Of a stretch of 47,138 nucleotides of DNA, positions 31,850 through 41,326 are shown piece by piece (the first letter of the stretch is position 1; every line of letters begins with the position of its first letter). A program made the position numbers and the translations under genes. The stretch is from contig NZ_BAGD01000024.1 in NCBI RefSeq assembly GCF_000308635.1, positions 1 to 47,138 of the forward strand, written 5' to 3'. Origin of the DNA: Nocardia otitidiscaviarum NBRC 14405 (lineage in GTDB: Bacteria > Actinomycetota > Actinomycetes > Mycobacteriales > Mycobacteriaceae). Under the pieces are notes generated by a model. The model saw only the letters and a program-made list of their open reading frames with translations, made no database searches and had not been told where the DNA came from.

Positions 31850-34213
31850 CTAGCGCGGGATGGGTATCGGTAATGGGATCGGTGGCAACTGCGGGAGACC
31901 GGGCAGGCTCGGCACGCCCGGTGGTGGTACCGGCGTCTGCACCGGGGCCGGGCGCTCACTGCCGTCGCTCACGTAGATGGTGACCACCGAGCCCGGAATC
32001 GCCGATCCGTCCGGCGAGATGCTGAGCACGGTGCCCTTGGTCGGCCCGGGGGCGGAGGCGACCGACACCTGGAAGCCCGCGCCGATCAGGGTCGAGGTGG
32101 CCTCGCCCTGGCTCATGCCGACGACATCGGGGATCTGGGCATTGTTGGAACCGCGCACGTACTTGTCGTCCAGTGGCGGGAACGCCAGCGGCGGGAAGCG
32201 GTCGAGCACGTTCTTCATCGCGCCCATCCAGGTGCGGGCCGGTTCGTTACCGCCGAACAGGTCGCCGCTGTAGCAGTTGCGCAGCGGGAACGAGCAGATC
32301 TCGCCGGGCGTCGGGGTGTCGCCGTAGATGTAGGCCGCACCCGCGAACGAGTTGGTGAACGCCAGGAACGCCGAGGAGCGGTGCGATTCGGTGGTACCGG
32401 TCTTCGCCGACAGCGGCCCGTTCCAGCCCACCGAGCGGGCCGCGCCCGCCGCCGTACCGCTGATGTCGTCCTTGCCCATGGCATTGGCGAGGGTGTGCGC
32501 CAGACCCGGCTCCACCACCTGCTCACACGCCTGCTGCGTCAGCGGCACCGGTTTGCCGTTGCGGTCGAGCACCTCGCGGATCGGGGTGGGCGGGCACCAT
32601 TTGCCGCCGGAGGCCAGCGTCGCCGCCACATTCGACAGCTCGAGCGGATTGATGGCGACCGGCCCCAGCGTGAACGAGCCCAGGTTCTGGTTCTTCACCA
32701 TGTCGGCCAGGCTCTGGTTGCCGAAGCCGGAGGTGCCGGGCTGGGTGTAGGAGCGCATGCCCAGCCGCACCGCCATATCCACCGTCGGCTCGACGCCCAC
32801 GTCCCGGATCAGCTTGACGAAGGTGGTGTTGGGCGAGGTCGCCAGCGCCTCGGTCACCGACATGGGCGACTTGTAGGAACCGGCGTTCTTCACGCAGTAG
32901 GTCTCGGCCGGGCAGCCGGGGGTGTTGGAGTTACCCATGCCCCGGGCCTGGAAGGTGGACGGCACATCCAGCTGGGCGCTGATGCCGAGGCCCTTCTCCA
33001 TGGCGGCGGCGGTGGTGAACAGCTTGAACACCGAGCCCGCGCCGTCACCGACCATCGAGTACGGCTGCGGCTGCACCGTCTGATTCGCCGCCGCGTCGAG
33101 TCCGTAGGTGCGGCTCGACGCCATGGCCAGCACCGGATGCGAATCCTGGCCGGGCGCGACGATATTCATGACCTGGGCGATATCGTCCAGGTTCGGGTCG
33201 GCGTTCTGCGTCACCGACGCCTTCACCGCGTCCTGGACGACCGGGTCGAGGGTGGTGCGGATCAGGTAGCCGCCCTTGTCGATCTGGTCGCGGCTGATGC
33301 CCGCGTTGGCCAGGTACTGGAGGGCGTAGTCGCAGAAGAAGCCGCGGTCGTAGGCCGCGATGCAGCCGCGCGGCAGCCCCTTGGGCTCCGGCAGCACGCC
33401 CAGCGGTTCGGCCTTGGCCTTGCGGAATTCGTCGGCGCGGCTGGGGATGTTCTGGATCATGGTGTCCAGCACGGTGTTGCGCCGCTCCAGCACGCCCTGC
33501 GGATTGGTGTAGGGGTTGAGCTTGGAGCTGGACTGCACCATGCCCGCGAGCATGGCCGACTGCACCACGTTCAGATCCTTGGCGTCGATGCCGAAGTAGG
33601 TCTGCGCGGCGTCCTGGATGCCGTAGGAGGAATTGCCGAAGGGCACCAGGTTCAGATACCGGGTGAGGATCTCGTCCTTGGTGAGCTGCTTGTCCAGGGT
33701 GAGCGCCATCCGGATCTCGCGGATCTTGCGGGCCGGGGTGGTCTCGATGGCGGCGCGGCGCTCGGCGTCGGTCTTGGCCACCACCAGCAGCAGGTAGTTC
33801 TTCACGTACTGCTGGTCGAGCGTGGAGGCGCCCTGCTGCACTTCACCGCTGGAGGTGTTGGTGAGGAAGGCGCGGAAGGTGCCCTGCCAGTCCACGCCGT
33901 GGTGGTCGGCGAAGCGGCGGTCCTCGATGGACACGATCGCCAGCTTCATGTCGTTGGAGATCTTCTCGCTGGGCACCTCGAACCGGCGCTGCTCGTACAG
34001 CCAGGCGAACGGGGTGCCGTTCGCGTCGACCATGGTGGACACCGCGGGGACAGTGCCCTCCACCAGTTCGGCGGAGACATTGTCGACGGCGTCCGCGGCG
34101 CGGTTGGAGATGTATCCGAATCCACCGGCGAGCGGGAAGAGCAGCCCGGCGAGCAGCACGGCGGCCAGTACGCAGCTGCCGGCGAGTCTCGCGAGCGTTC
34201 GTGATATCGGCAC
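31850..34213 (-). CDS. ponA2: Class A penicillin-binding protein with PASTA domain (PonA2-type)
   Basis: A 787-residue bifunctional peptidoglycan synthase. An N-terminal membrane anchor (LAAVLLAGLLFPLAGG) is followed by the transglycosylase domain with EDRRFADHHG and GASTLDQQYVKN. The transpeptidase domain has the acyl-serine SVFK, an SPN-type second motif and KTGT. One PASTA domain (IPDVVGMSQGEATSTLIGAG) and a Pro-rich tail ending near residue 787 complete it. GTG 34213 is preferred because AGGAC lies upstream and the anchor starts soon after. It lies next to whiB4 as in M. tuberculosis (Rv3682/Rv3681c), where PonA2 supports survival in stress and dormancy. Confidence 0.92.
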   Translation of the reverse strand: MPISRTLARLAGSCVLAAVLLAGLLFPLAGGFGYISNRAADAVDNVSAELVEGTVPAVSTMVDANGTPFAWLYEQRRFEVPSEKISNDMKLAIVSIEDRRFADHHGVDWQGTFRAFLTNTSSGEVQQGASTLDQQYVKNYLLLVVAKTDAERRAAIETTPARKIREIRMALTLDKQLTKDEILTRYLNLVPFGNSSYGIQDAAQTYFGIDAKDLNVVQSAMLAGMVQSSSKLNPYTNPQGVLERRNTVLDTMIQNIPSRADEFRKAKAEPLGVLPEPKGLPRGCIAAYDRGFFCDYALQYLANAGISRDQIDKGGYLIRTTLDPVVQDAVKASVTQNADPNLDDIAQVMNIVAPGQDSHPVLAMASSRTYGLDAAANQTVQPQPYSMVGDGAGSVFKLFTTAAAMEKGLGISAQLDVPSTFQARGMGNSNTPGCPAETYCVKNAGSYKSPMSVTEALATSPNTTFVKLIRDVGVEPTVDMAVRLGMRSYTQPGTSGFGNQSLADMVKNQNLGSFTLGPVAINPLELSNVAATLASGGKWCPPTPIREVLDRNGKPVPLTQQACEQVVEPGLAHTLANAMGKDDISGTAAGAARSVGWNGPLSAKTGTTESHRSSAFLAFTNSFAGAAYIYGDTPTPGEICSFPLRNCYSGDLFGGNEPARTWMGAMKNVLDRFPPLAFPPLDDKYVRGSNNAQIPDVVGMSQGEATSTLIGAGFQVSVASAPGPTKGTVLSISPDGSAIPGSVVTIYVSDGSERPAPVQTPVPPPGVPSLPGLPQLPPIPLPIPIPR

Positions 34214-34512
34214 GAGTCCTAGCCTAATTGGCCTCGCGGGCACTCGGTGTGCGCGTGTCGTCGGCGTCGGTTTGTCACAAATGAGGCCGACTGCCCGGTT
34301 CCATGTCTCGATTGCATGGACGGACGTACCAGAAAATCTCGGCACGGTCTTGCGCAGGGCGCGCACCACTATCTAGATTGAGAACCCAGTGTGATAGAGC
34401 TAACACTCAAAGTGGAATGTGGTGCGGAACGCAGCGGGGTTGGGTAGCTGCGCGTCGTACGCGATTCTGGAGCGCCGTGACCCGGTGTTCGGACTGCAAA
34501 GGGGCACACCAA
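34214..34512. other. 299-bp divergent promoter region of ponA2 and whiB4
   Basis: No gene is visible. It is the divergent control region for both flanking genes, with AT-richer stretches around 34365-34410 (TATCTAGATTGAG and GTGATAGAGCTAACACT) that could hold the whiB4 promoter. I see no strong palindrome. Confidence 0.45.
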
Positions 34513-34836
34513 ATGCACATGACTACCCCGATCGCTCGATTGGACGTGGAGCAGGCCGAAGCGAGAATCGCCTGGGTTTCCCAGGCCCGATGCAAGGAAG
34601 TGGATCCCGACCAGCTGTTCGTGCGTGGCGCGGCGCAGCGCAAGGCGGCCACCATCTGCCGGCATTGCCCGGTGTTGATGGAGTGCGGCGCTGACGCCCT
34701 CGACAATCGCGTCGAGTTCGGAGTGTGGGGCGGCATGACCGAGCGGCAGCGCCGGGCGCTGTTGAAGCAGCACCCGGAGGTGACATCCTGGGCGGACTTC
34801 TTCCGTGTCCAGCGTCAGCAGAAGGTAGCGATGTAA
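34513..34836 (+). CDS. whiB4: WhiB-family iron-sulfur redox regulator (WhiB4-like)
   Basis: A 107-residue Wbl protein. Cys27, Cys49, Cys52 and Cys58 form the 4Fe-4S ligand set (C-x21-C-x2-C-x5-C), followed by the FGVWGGMTERQRR turn and a basic C-terminus for DNA or sigma-factor contact. ATG 34513 is 8 nt after GGGG; ATG 34519 is an alternative. Its place between the Get3-like ATPase genes and ponA2 is the same as for M. tuberculosis whiB4, an oxygen- and NO-responsive regulator of antioxidant genes. Orthology is inferred from sequence and synteny. Confidence 0.93.
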   Translation: MHMTTPIARLDVEQAEARIAWVSQARCKEVDPDQLFVRGAAQRKAATICRHCPVLMECGADALDNRVEFGVWGGMTERQRRALLKQHPEVTSWADFFRVQRQQKVAM

Positions 34837-34855
34837 CCCGTATACCGATTAGCAG

Positions 34856-34892
34856 AACGGACCGAGCCCGCGTATAGCGGGCTCGGTCCGTT
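34856..34892. terminator. 16-bp terminator hairpin after whiB4
   Basis: Positions 34856-34871 pair perfectly with 34877-34892 around GTATA, and TCTGG follows. It separates whiB4 from the convergent ATPase gene and probably ends both transcripts. Confidence 0.8.
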
Positions 34893-34992
34893 TCTGGGGC
34901 AAAATCGGTCGTTTCGAACAGACCGTACCAATCGGAAGAGGGTCACTTATGTCCGATTGCTACTGCGGTGCAGCTTGATTCGACTGTCACAT

Positions 34993-36162
34993 TCACGCCG
35001 ATCGGGCGGGTGCCGCGGGCTCGGCGAGCTGTGCGCCCACCGCCCGCAGCGCCTCCAGATCGGCGACCTCGAACGGCAGGGCGGGCACGGCGGCGATCGG
35101 CACCCGCGGATGCGCGCCCGTGAACCGGTGCAGCAGGTGCTGTTCCCGCCGAGCCGTCTCGGCGCGGTGTGCGTGGATGCGGAGTACGGCGGCGGTCAGC
35201 GTGGCCGCGGTCGCCTCGGCGTTCTCGGTGCCGTCGGCCGGGGCCAGCCGGTCGGCGGCCACCAGCGCCTCCTGCGCGGACAGTGAACTCAGCACCGGGT
35301 GGGTGCGATTGAGCACCAGCCCGGCCAGCGGCATCTTGTCCGTGGAGAGCCGATCGACGAAGAACGACGCCTCCCGCAGCGCGTCCGGCTCGGCCGTCGC
35401 GACCACCACGAAGTGGGTGCCCGGCCGCGACAGCATGGCGTAGGTGCGGTCCGCGCGATCCTGGAAGCCGCCGAACATGGACTCCAGCGACTGTAGGAAC
35501 AGGGAGGCGTCCTTGAGCAGCTGCCCGCCCACGATGGTGGACACACCGCGTAGCGCCAGGCTCATGGCCCCGGTCACCAGGCGGCCCACGCCGCGACCCG
35601 GCATCATGATCACGCGAATCATGCGGCCGTTGAGGAAGTTCCCGAGCCGCTTGGGCGCGTCCAGGAAATCCAGCGCATTGCGTGAGGGCGGAGTGTCCAC
35701 CACGATCAGGTCCCACTCGCGCTTGGCGGCGAGCTGGCCCAGCTTCTCCATGGCCATGTACTCCTGCGTCCCGCCGAAGGACGAGGCCACCGTCTGGTAG
35801 ATCGGGTTGGCGAAGACCTGCTCGGCCTTCTCCGGGCTGGTGTGCTCGAGCACCATCTCGTCGAAGGTGCGGCGCATGTTCAGCATCATGGCGTACAGCT
35901 CGCCCTTGGCGTCGGGGCCCAGCTGCACCCGCTGCGGGGTGTTGCCCAGGTCCGACACGCCCAGCGACTGCGCCAGCCGCCGCGCCGGGTCGATGGTCAA
36001 CACCACCACGCGACGGCCTTCCTCCGCGGCGCGCAACGCGATGGCCGCGGCCGTGGTGGTCTTGCCCACGCCACCGGACCCGCAGCACACCACGATGCGC
36101 GAGGCGGGATCGTTGATGATCTTCGAAAGCTCCAGCGGGACCGTACTTGCCGGAAGAATCAT
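34993..36162 (-). CDS. Get3/ArsA-like ATPase, second of pair
   Basis: A 389-residue deviant Walker-A ATPase ([13 protein letters not shown] near residue 30), with the switch region [13 protein letters not shown] and Walker-B-like [15 protein letters not shown]. It is complete and begins two bases after the stop of its partner, so the two form a heterodimer-type pair, corresponding to M. tuberculosis Rv3680. The A-loop cysteines and metalloid-binding sites of true ArsA are not evident. Known work links the mycobacterial pair to metabolic and glycerol/hydroperoxide tolerance; the client is not known. Confidence 0.9.
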   Translation of the reverse strand: MILPASTVPLELSKIINDPASRIVVCCGSGGVGKTTTAAAIALRAAEEGRRVVVLTIDPARRLAQSLGVSDLGNTPQRVQLGPDAKGELYAMMLNMRRTFDEMVLEHTSPEKAEQVFANPIYQTVASSFGGTQEYMAMEKLGQLAAKREWDLIVVDTPPSRNALDFLDAPKRLGNFLNGRMIRVIMMPGRGVGRLVTGAMSLALRGVSTIVGGQLLKDASLFLQSLESMFGGFQDRADRTYAMLSRPGTHFVVVATAEPDALREASFFVDRLSTDKMPLAGLVLNRTHPVLSSLSAQEALVAADRLAPADGTENAEATAATLTAAVLRIHAHRAETARREQHLLHRFTGAHPRVPIAAVPALPFEVADLEALRAVGAQLAEPAAPARSA

Positions 36163-36164
36163 GG

Positions 36165-37202
36165 TCAGCGAACCCCCTGCGCGCTCAGATATTCGGCCAG
36201 CTCGTAGAGCCCGCCCAGATCCATGCCGTCGGCCAGCGACGGCAGGTACAGCCGGGAGATATCCACCGCGGCGAGTTCCGACGCGCTCTCGTCCTGTGCC
36301 TGCAAACGCGCCGAATGCTCCACGGCCTCGGTGACCAGGCCCTGGAAATCCTGCTCCGACAGCGTGATTCCGGCCTCGGCCAGACCCGACTTCAGCGCCT
36401 CGGCGTCGAGCTCGCCCCGGGCGGCCTCGGCCCGTGCGCCGCGCGGCAGGTAGCCTTCGCTCGCCCGGTTCACGATCACCGTGCCGATATTCAGGTCGTT
36501 CGCGGTCAATTCGGCGACCGCGTCGGCGGTTTCCTGCACCGGCAGCGCCTCCAGCAGCGTGACCAGATGGATCATGGTCTGCTCGGAGTGCAGCAGCTTG
36601 GACACGCCCTCGGCCTGCGCGGCGATCGGCCCGCCCTTGGCGATCTCCGCCATGGCCTGGGTGACGTCCAGGAAGCTGGCGATGCGGCCGGTCGGCGGGG
36701 CGTCGATGACGATCTCGTCATAGGCCGGTTTGCCCGACTTGTCGACGCGCACCGCGCATTCCTTGATCTTGCCGGTGAGGATCACGTCCCGCAGCCCCGG
36801 CGCGATGGTGGTGACGAACTCGATGGCGCCCACCCGGCGCATGGCGCGCCCGGCGAAACCCAGGTTGTAGAACATGTCCAGGTATTCCAGGAACGCATGC
36901 TCGACATCCAGGGCCAGCGCCACCACCTCGCCGCCGCCGTCCGCGGTGGCGATGCGGGTCTCGGTGGGCGGCAGCGGTGGTACGTCGAAGAGTTGGGCGA
37001 TGGACTGCCGACCCTCCACCTCCACCAGCAGCACCCGACGACCACCGGCCGCCAGTGCGAGCGCCAGTGCCGCCGCGACCGTCGACTTCCCGGTCCCCCC
37101 TTTCCCCGAGACATAGTGCAGGCGGGCCTTCTCGGCCCGCTGCGGCCATCCTGTTTGGACCCCTGGCTCCGCCGAAACGGGCACTGCGATCGGTACTCCC
37201 AC
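36165..37202 (-). CDS. Get3/ArsA-like ATPase, first of pair
   Basis: A 345-residue ATPase with the deviant Walker [14 protein letters not shown] (near residue 35), then [20 protein letters not shown], and [15 protein letters not shown]. The C-terminus [14 protein letters not shown] closely resembles M. tuberculosis Rv3679. It begins the two-gene operon; its stop and the partner's ATG are separated by two bases. In mycobacteria the two proteins form a complex related to eukaryotic Get3. ATG 37202 gives an N-terminal extension of about 27 residues before the beta strand; a shorter start cannot be ruled out. Confidence 0.9.
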   Translation of the reverse strand: MGVPIAVPVSAEPGVQTGWPQRAEKARLHYVSGKGGTGKSTVAAALALALAAGGRRVLLVEVEGRQSIAQLFDVPPLPPTETRIATADGGGEVVALALDVEHAFLEYLDMFYNLGFAGRAMRRVGAIEFVTTIAPGLRDVILTGKIKECAVRVDKSGKPAYDEIVIDAPPTGRIASFLDVTQAMAEIAKGGPIAAQAEGVSKLLHSEQTMIHLVTLLEALPVQETADAVAELTANDLNIGTVIVNRASEGYLPRGARAEAARGELDAEALKSGLAEAGITLSEQDFQGLVTEAVEHSARLQAQDESASELAAVDISRLYLPSLADGMDLGGLYELAEYLSAQGVR

Positions 37203-37356
37203 GTCCGCGAGCCTATAACTCGTTCCTTATTCCTGCCCAGAGGATGACCAGGACTGTCTGGTACACCACGTTTCGACCGGCCGATTCGCCATTCGTCCGG
37301 CACGGTCGGGAGGGCCGGGGATGCCTTGCGCCGCACCCGAGCTCTACGCTCACCCC

Positions 37357-37521
37357 ATGAGTGATGTGACCGCGTGGGAATACGCGACCGTGCCGCTGCT
37401 GACGCATGCGACCAAGGCGATCCTCGACCAGTGGGGCGCCGACGGTTGGGAACTCGTCACCGTGCTGCCCGGACCGACCGGTGAGCAGCACGTGGCCTAC
37501 CTGAAGCGGCCCAAGAACTGA
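37357..37521 (+). CDS. DUF4177-type small protein
   Basis: A 54-residue protein, WEYATVPLLTHATKAILDQW, then GADGWELVTVLPGP, a compact beta-alpha-beta fold with the conserved GWELV core. The position matches M. tuberculosis Rv3678A. Its stop overlaps the ATG of the RidA-family gene (TGATG), so they are co-translated. The function is unknown. Confidence 0.88.
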   Translation: MSDVTAWEYATVPLLTHATKAILDQWGADGWELVTVLPGPTGEQHVAYLKRPKN

Positions 37522-38000
37522 TGAGCGCCGCAGCGGCCACCAACTGGGCCGAGAACCTGGAGAAGCTGGGGCTCACCCTGCCCCCGGTCGCGGCGCCCGT
37601 CGCGGCGTACATCCCCGCCATCCGCAGTGGTATCCACGTCTACACCTCCGGGCAGCTGCCCTTCCGCGACGGTGAACTCACCGCCGTCGGCAAGGTCGGG
37701 GCCGAGGTGAGCCTGGAGCAGGCCAAGGAGGCGGCCAAGTACTGCGCGCTCAACGCACTGGCCGCCGTGCACGGACTGGTCGGGCTCGACAATGTGGTGC
37801 GGATCGTGAAGGTCGTCGGATTCGTCGCCTCCGCACCGGGATTCACCGACCAGCCGGTGGTCGTCAACGGCGCGTCGGAACTGCTCGGCGAGGTCTTCGG
37901 TGAGGCGGGCGTGCACGCGCGCTCCGCGGTCGGCGTCTTCGAACTGCCGAAGAACACCCCCGTCGAGGTCGAACTCATCGCCGAGGTGCGCTCTGCCTGA
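37521..38000 (+). CDS. RidA/YjgF-family protein
   Basis: A 159-residue protein of the RidA-like superfamily (NLEKLGLTLPPVAAPVAAYI then GIHVYTSGQLPF). RidA deaminates reactive enamines and imines, but the catalytic Arg of true RidA (near the position of residue 105) is not evident here, and the protein carries an N-terminal extension typical of the Rv3678c group. Whether it is an enamine deaminase is therefore open. It is co-translated with the DUF4177 gene. Confidence 0.88.
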   Translation: MSAAAATNWAENLEKLGLTLPPVAAPVAAYIPAIRSGIHVYTSGQLPFRDGELTAVGKVGAEVSLEQAKEAAKYCALNALAAVHGLVGLDNVVRIVKVVGFVASAPGFTDQPVVVNGASELLGEVFGEAGVHARSAVGVFELPKNTPVEVELIAEVRSA

Positions 38001-38022
38001 TTGCCTCCGCTGCGCTCCGGCG

Positions 38023-38117
38023 GGTTCGCGGCGCTGAAAGTCTCGGTTCTTCCCTCCTCCGCTCCTCCGCTTCGCTCCCCCGCTCCGTCAGTCCAGAACC
38101 GAGACGCGCCGCGAACC
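38023..38117. repeat. Long interrupted inverted repeat between RidA and MBL genes
   Basis: GGTTCGCGGCGC, five extra bases, GTCTCGGTTCT (38023-38050) is the complement of AGAACCGAGACGCGCCGCGAACC-type sequence at 38095-38117. This gives a 23-bp stem with one 5-nt bulge and a pyrimidine-rich 44-nt loop carrying repeated CTCCGCT motifs. It lies in the 193-bp gap after the RidA stop. It may be a terminator, a structured RNA or a mobile palindromic repeat. Confidence 0.65.
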
Positions 38118-38193
38118 TCGGGGCGCGGCGCAGGGGCGGGGGTGTGGCGGACGGGTCTGGTGTGTGGCGGCTCGATCCGGTAAGGACGGGGAT

Positions 38194-39003
38194 ATGACCC
38201 TCAACCATCCCGCGTACGAGCGGGTGCGACAGGTGACGCCGAGCGCCGCGGTGCTGCTGGCGGACAATCCCGGCCAGATGACGCTGGAGGGCACCAACAC
38301 CTGGCTGCTGCGGGCGCCGCAGGCGTCGGGGTGGGTGGTGGTGGATCCTGGTCCCAAGGACCGGGCGCACTCCGAGGCCATCGCGCGCGCCACCGACGGG
38401 GATATCGCGCTCACCCTCATCACCCACCACCACCATGACCACACCGGGGGCATCGATCGGCTGGTCCGGCTCACCGGCACGCCCGTGCGGGCGGTGGACT
38501 CGGGCTTCCTGCACGGCGGCGGCACCGAACTGCTGGACGGCGAGGTCATCGAGGCGGCGGGCGTCCGGCTGACCGCCGTGGCGACCCCGGGGCACACCGC
38601 CGACTCGGTGAGCCTGCTGCTCGACGGCCCCGACGACGCCGATGCCGCGGTACTGACCGGCGACACCGTGCTCGGCAGCGGCACCACGGTGTTGGAATCC
38701 CGTGACGACGCCCTCGCCGACTACCTGGCCTCCCTGCGCCGCCTGGCCGAGATCGCCCCCGGCCGCACGCTGCTGCCCGCCCACGGACCCGACCATCTCG
38801 ACGCCGAACCCGTGATCGGCTACTACCTGAAGCACCGCGAGGAACGTCTCCAACAGGTCCGTGACGCATTGGAGAAACTCGGCCCCAAGGCCAAGCCGCT
38901 CCAGATCGTCGCGCACGTCTACGCGGACGTGGACAAGCGGCTGTGGCCCGCGGCGCACAGCTCGGTGAAAGCCCAACTCGCCTACATCCGCAGCCACGGC
39001 TGA
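38194..39003 (+). CDS. Metallo-beta-lactamase-fold hydrolase
   Basis: A 269-residue MBL-fold protein with the dinuclear zinc motif THHHHDHTGG, further ligands in GHTADS and GDTV, and a late PAHGPD. The C-terminal 80 residues form the helical LACTB2-type extension (YLKHREERLQQVRDALEKLG, then AHVYADV). LACTB2-like proteins are RNases or thioester hydrolases; which applies is unknown. The position matches Rv3677c. ATG 38194 has AAGGACGGGG upstream. Confidence 0.9.
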   Translation: MTLNHPAYERVRQVTPSAAVLLADNPGQMTLEGTNTWLLRAPQASGWVVVDPGPKDRAHSEAIARATDGDIALTLITHHHHDHTGGIDRLVRLTGTPVRAVDSGFLHGGGTELLDGEVIEAAGVRLTAVATPGHTADSVSLLLDGPDDADAAVLTGDTVLGSGTTVLESRDDALADYLASLRRLAEIAPGRTLLPAHGPDHLDAEPVIGYYLKHREERLQQVRDALEKLGPKAKPLQIVAHVYADVDKRLWPAAHSSVKAQLAYIRSHG

Positions 39004-39018
39004 CAGTGGCGAGGCTCC

Positions 39019-39039
39019 GCCGTCACCACGGGTGACGGC
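39019..39039. terminator. 9-bp hairpin between convergent MBL and crp genes
   Basis: GCCGTCACC (39019-39027), ACG, GGTGACGGC (39031-39039), 16 bp past the MBL stop. There is no T-run. It lies between convergent genes and could serve both. Confidence 0.55.
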
Positions 39040-39143
39040 CGCTCGCCGGTACCCGGTACCTCACCGGGCGCGGACACACGCAGGACCGGGACGCCACCTC
39101 GGCGGTGACGACCCGGTCCGTGCGAGTCCGAGATTCGCCCGCG

Positions 39144-39818
39144 TCAGCGCGCGCGGCGGGCCAGCCGCTCCGAGTCGGAGATCAGCACGCTCTTGCCCTC
39201 GAGGCGCAGCCAGCCCCGGTGCGCGAAGTCGGCCAGGGCCTTGTTCACGGTTTCGCGGGAGGCGCCGACCAGCTGGGCGATCTCCTCCTGGGTGAGGTCG
39301 TGGGTGACGCGCAGGGCGCCCGCCTCCTGGGTGCCGAAACGCTGTGCGAGCTGCAGCAGCGCCTTGGCGACACGACCCGGCACGTCGGTGAAGATGAGGT
39401 CGGCGAGGTTGTTGTTGGTGCGGCGCAGACGGCGCGCCAACACACGCAACAGCTGCTCGGCGATCTCCGGCCGCTGATCGATCCACGACTTCAACGCGTC
39501 GCGATCCATCGTGACCGCCCGCACCTCGGTGACCGTGGTGGCCGTCGAGGTGCGCGGGCCCGGGTCGAAGATCGACAGCTCACCGAACATGTCCGACGGG
39601 CCCATGATGGTCAGCAGGTTCTCCCGACCGTCCGGGGACCGGCGGCCGATCTTCACCTTGCCGGACGTGATGATGTACAGGCGGTCGCCGGGCTCACCCT
39701 CGTTGAAAATGACATGGCCGCGCGGGAAGTCCACGGGCTGAAGCTGTTTGGCGAGGGCCGCCACGGCGGTTGGCTCGACGCCTTGGAAGATGCCTGCTCT
39801 GGCGAGGGCCTCGTCCAC
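39144..39818 (-). CDS. crp: CRP/FNR-family cAMP-responsive regulator
   Basis: A 224-residue global regulator. The cAMP-binding domain contains [20 protein letters not shown] and the phosphate-binding cassette [17 protein letters not shown] long dimerisation helix and a winged helix ([20 protein letters not shown]) bind DNA. GTG 39818 follows AAGGAG at 8 nt. It corresponds to M. tuberculosis Rv3676 in sequence and place. The 316-bp gap upstream holds seven CGACAC-type repeats at about 22-bp spacing that could control it. The cAMP-binding Arg and Thr of the cassette are present. Confidence 0.95.
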   Translation of the reverse strand: MDEALARAGIFQGVEPTAVAALAKQLQPVDFPRGHVIFNEGEPGDRLYIITSGKVKIGRRSPDGRENLLTIMGPSDMFGELSIFDPGPRTSTATTVTEVRAVTMDRDALKSWIDQRPEIAEQLLRVLARRLRRTNNNLADLIFTDVPGRVAKALLQLAQRFGTQEAGALRVTHDLTQEEIAQLVGASRETVNKALADFAHRGWLRLEGKSVLISDSERLARRAR

Positions 39819-39936
39819 GAATGTGCTCCTTATGGGAAATGGCTCTGTCCTGGACCGAAGCTGATTCGGCCGACAGTGCAGTCTACTTTGCAATATGTCC
39901 GGGTAGTGATAGACACCACGCGCCGCGTTCAATCTC

Positions 39937-40078
39937 CGACACGCGGAGGCCCTTTTCACGACGCCCACTGTCGGCCCTCGCGACACACAGAAGCCCACTA
40001 CAGCGACACGCGGTGCGTTTCCTGCGACACACGGGTCCGGTGCTCACGACACGCAGAACATAATTCTGCGACACGCGT
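39937..40078. repeat. Array of seven CGACAC-type repeats at 22-bp spacing
   Basis: CGACACRCRG-type units start at 39937, 39981, 40004, 40025, 40047 and 40069, and a diverged CGACGC at 39959. Steps are 22, 22, 23, 21, 22 and 22 bp. Only the first 9-10 bases of each unit are conserved; the other 12-13 are unique. Two helical turns per step suggests a protein-binding array upstream of crp. Confidence 0.7.
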
Positions 40079-40134
40079 AACTTTCGCAACCTGCGGGTCG
40101 GCCGCGTCGCATTCGAGCGGCCGCTGTGCGGCGC

Positions 40135-40377
40135 TCAGCTGGCCTGCGCCACATCCATGGCTTCACCGCGGGTCCGCCGCGGCCGCGGGCGCGCCGCAGC
40201 GGCCGGAAGTCCCAATTTGGTCAGATCGCTGACCTCGGCATTCGTCGCCCTATCCAGGTACTGCCGCACCTCTTCGTCCGGTTCGAGCAGCTTGCGGAGC
40301 CGGTTCTCGACTCGTTCCATCCCCAGTGCGAACAGCATCAGCACCACCGGGAAGAGCACCACAGCGAGTCCTTGCAT
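40135..40377 (-). CDS. Small membrane protein (Rv3675-like position)
   Basis: An 80-residue protein with one N-terminal membrane helix (LAVVLFPVVLMLFALGMERV), followed by a charged helix (ENRLRKLLEPDEEVRQYLD) and a basic Arg/Pro-rich tail. Its place between crp and nth is the same as M. tuberculosis Rv3675, a predicted membrane protein. It could be transcribed with crp, although the repeat array and 316 bp separate them. The function is unknown. Confidence 0.75.
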   Translation of the reverse strand: MQGLAVVLFPVVLMLFALGMERVENRLRKLLEPDEEVRQYLDRATNAEVSDLTKLGLPAAAARPRPRRTRGEAMDVAQAS

Positions 40378-40468
40378 ACGGGTGAGTAAACACGCCCAAG
40401 GTCTCAGATGGAACACGGGAGGTGCGCAGCCCGGTTGTCGGCCGGTTCTGGTTCCGTAAGGTGGACGC

Positions 40469-41326
40469 GTGCGTGTCTCCGAATCCAGCGCTGCCGCGCG
40501 AAGCGGTAAAGCGCGGTCCGCCGATGCCGTCGTGCCCGCGGCGGCGAGTGAAAGCGCCACCGCGCCGCAAGCGTTCGAGCGACCGGTGAAAGCGAATCCG
40601 CGCCGCAATGAGACCCGTACGGGTCTGGTGCGCCGCGCCCGCCGGATGTACCGCGATCTGACCGTCGCATTTCCCGACGCGCACTGCGAACTCGATTTCA
40701 CCACGCCACTCGAATTGGCCGTGGCCACAATTCTTTCCGCGCAGTGCACCGATGTGCGGGTGAACATGACCACCCCGGTGTTGTTCGCGAAGTATCCCGA
40801 TGCGCGCGCCTATGCCGAAGCCGATCGCACCGAGCTGGAGGAGTACATCCGGCCGACCGGTTTCTACCGCAACAAGGCGTCCGCGCTCATCGGCCTCGGC
40901 CAGGCGCTCATGGAGCGCTACGACGGCGAGCTACCCGATACGCTCGACAAGCTCGTGCAGCTGCCCGGCATCGGGCGCAAGACCGCGAACGTCATCCTCG
41001 GCAATGCCTTCGATGTGCCCGGTATCACGGTCGACACCCACTTCGGTCGCCTGGTGCAGCGCTGGAAATGGACCACCGAGGACGACCCGGTCAAGATCGA
41101 GCACGCGGTCGGCGCACTCATCGAGCGCAAACACTGGACCATGCTCTCGCACCGGGTGATCTTCCACGGCCGTCGCGTCTGCCACGCCCGCAAACCCGCG
41201 TGCGGGGCCTGCCTGCTCGCCAAGGACTGCCCGTCCTACGGCACCGGACCCACCGATCCCGCCACCGCCGCCGCCCTGGTCAAGGGACCCGAGACCGAGC
41301 ATCTGCTCGAGTTGGTGGGGCTGTGA
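40469..41326 (+). CDS. nth: Endonuclease III (DNA glycosylase/AP lyase)
   Basis: A 285-residue base-excision repair enzyme that removes oxidised pyrimidines. It has the helix-hairpin-helix [14 protein letters not shown] with catalytic Lys, the catalytic Asp in TVDTHFGR, and the 4Fe-4S ligands C-x6-C-x2-C-x5-C (from [12 protein letters not shown]). About 45 N-terminal residues are low-complexity and may be absent if a later start is used; GTG 40469 is supported by GTAAGGTGG. Its stop overlaps the GTG of the TlpA-like gene (GTGA). Confidence 0.95.
   Translation: MRVSESSAAARSGKARSADAVVPAAASESATAPQAFERPVKANPRRNETRTGLVRRARRMYRDLTVAFPDAHCELDFTTPLELAVATILSAQCTDVRVNMTTPVLFAKYPDARAYAEADRTELEEYIRPTGFYRNKASALIGLGQALMERYDGELPDTLDKLVQLPGIGRKTANVILGNAFDVPGITVDTHFGRLVQRWKWTTEDDPVKIEHAVGALIERKHWTMLSHRVIFHGRRVCHARKPACGACLLAKDCPSYGTGPTDPATAAALVKGPETEHLLELVGL

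Noticed and set aside
32381..34204. 607-codon plus-strand open frame
   Set aside because: It lies entirely antisense to the PonA2-type gene, whose domains and motifs are clear. Long antisense frames are expected in DNA with this GC bias.
39937..40078. CRISPR array
   Set aside because: Repeats are only 9-10 conserved bases with 12-13-base unique parts, far below CRISPR repeat and spacer lengths, and no cas genes are near.
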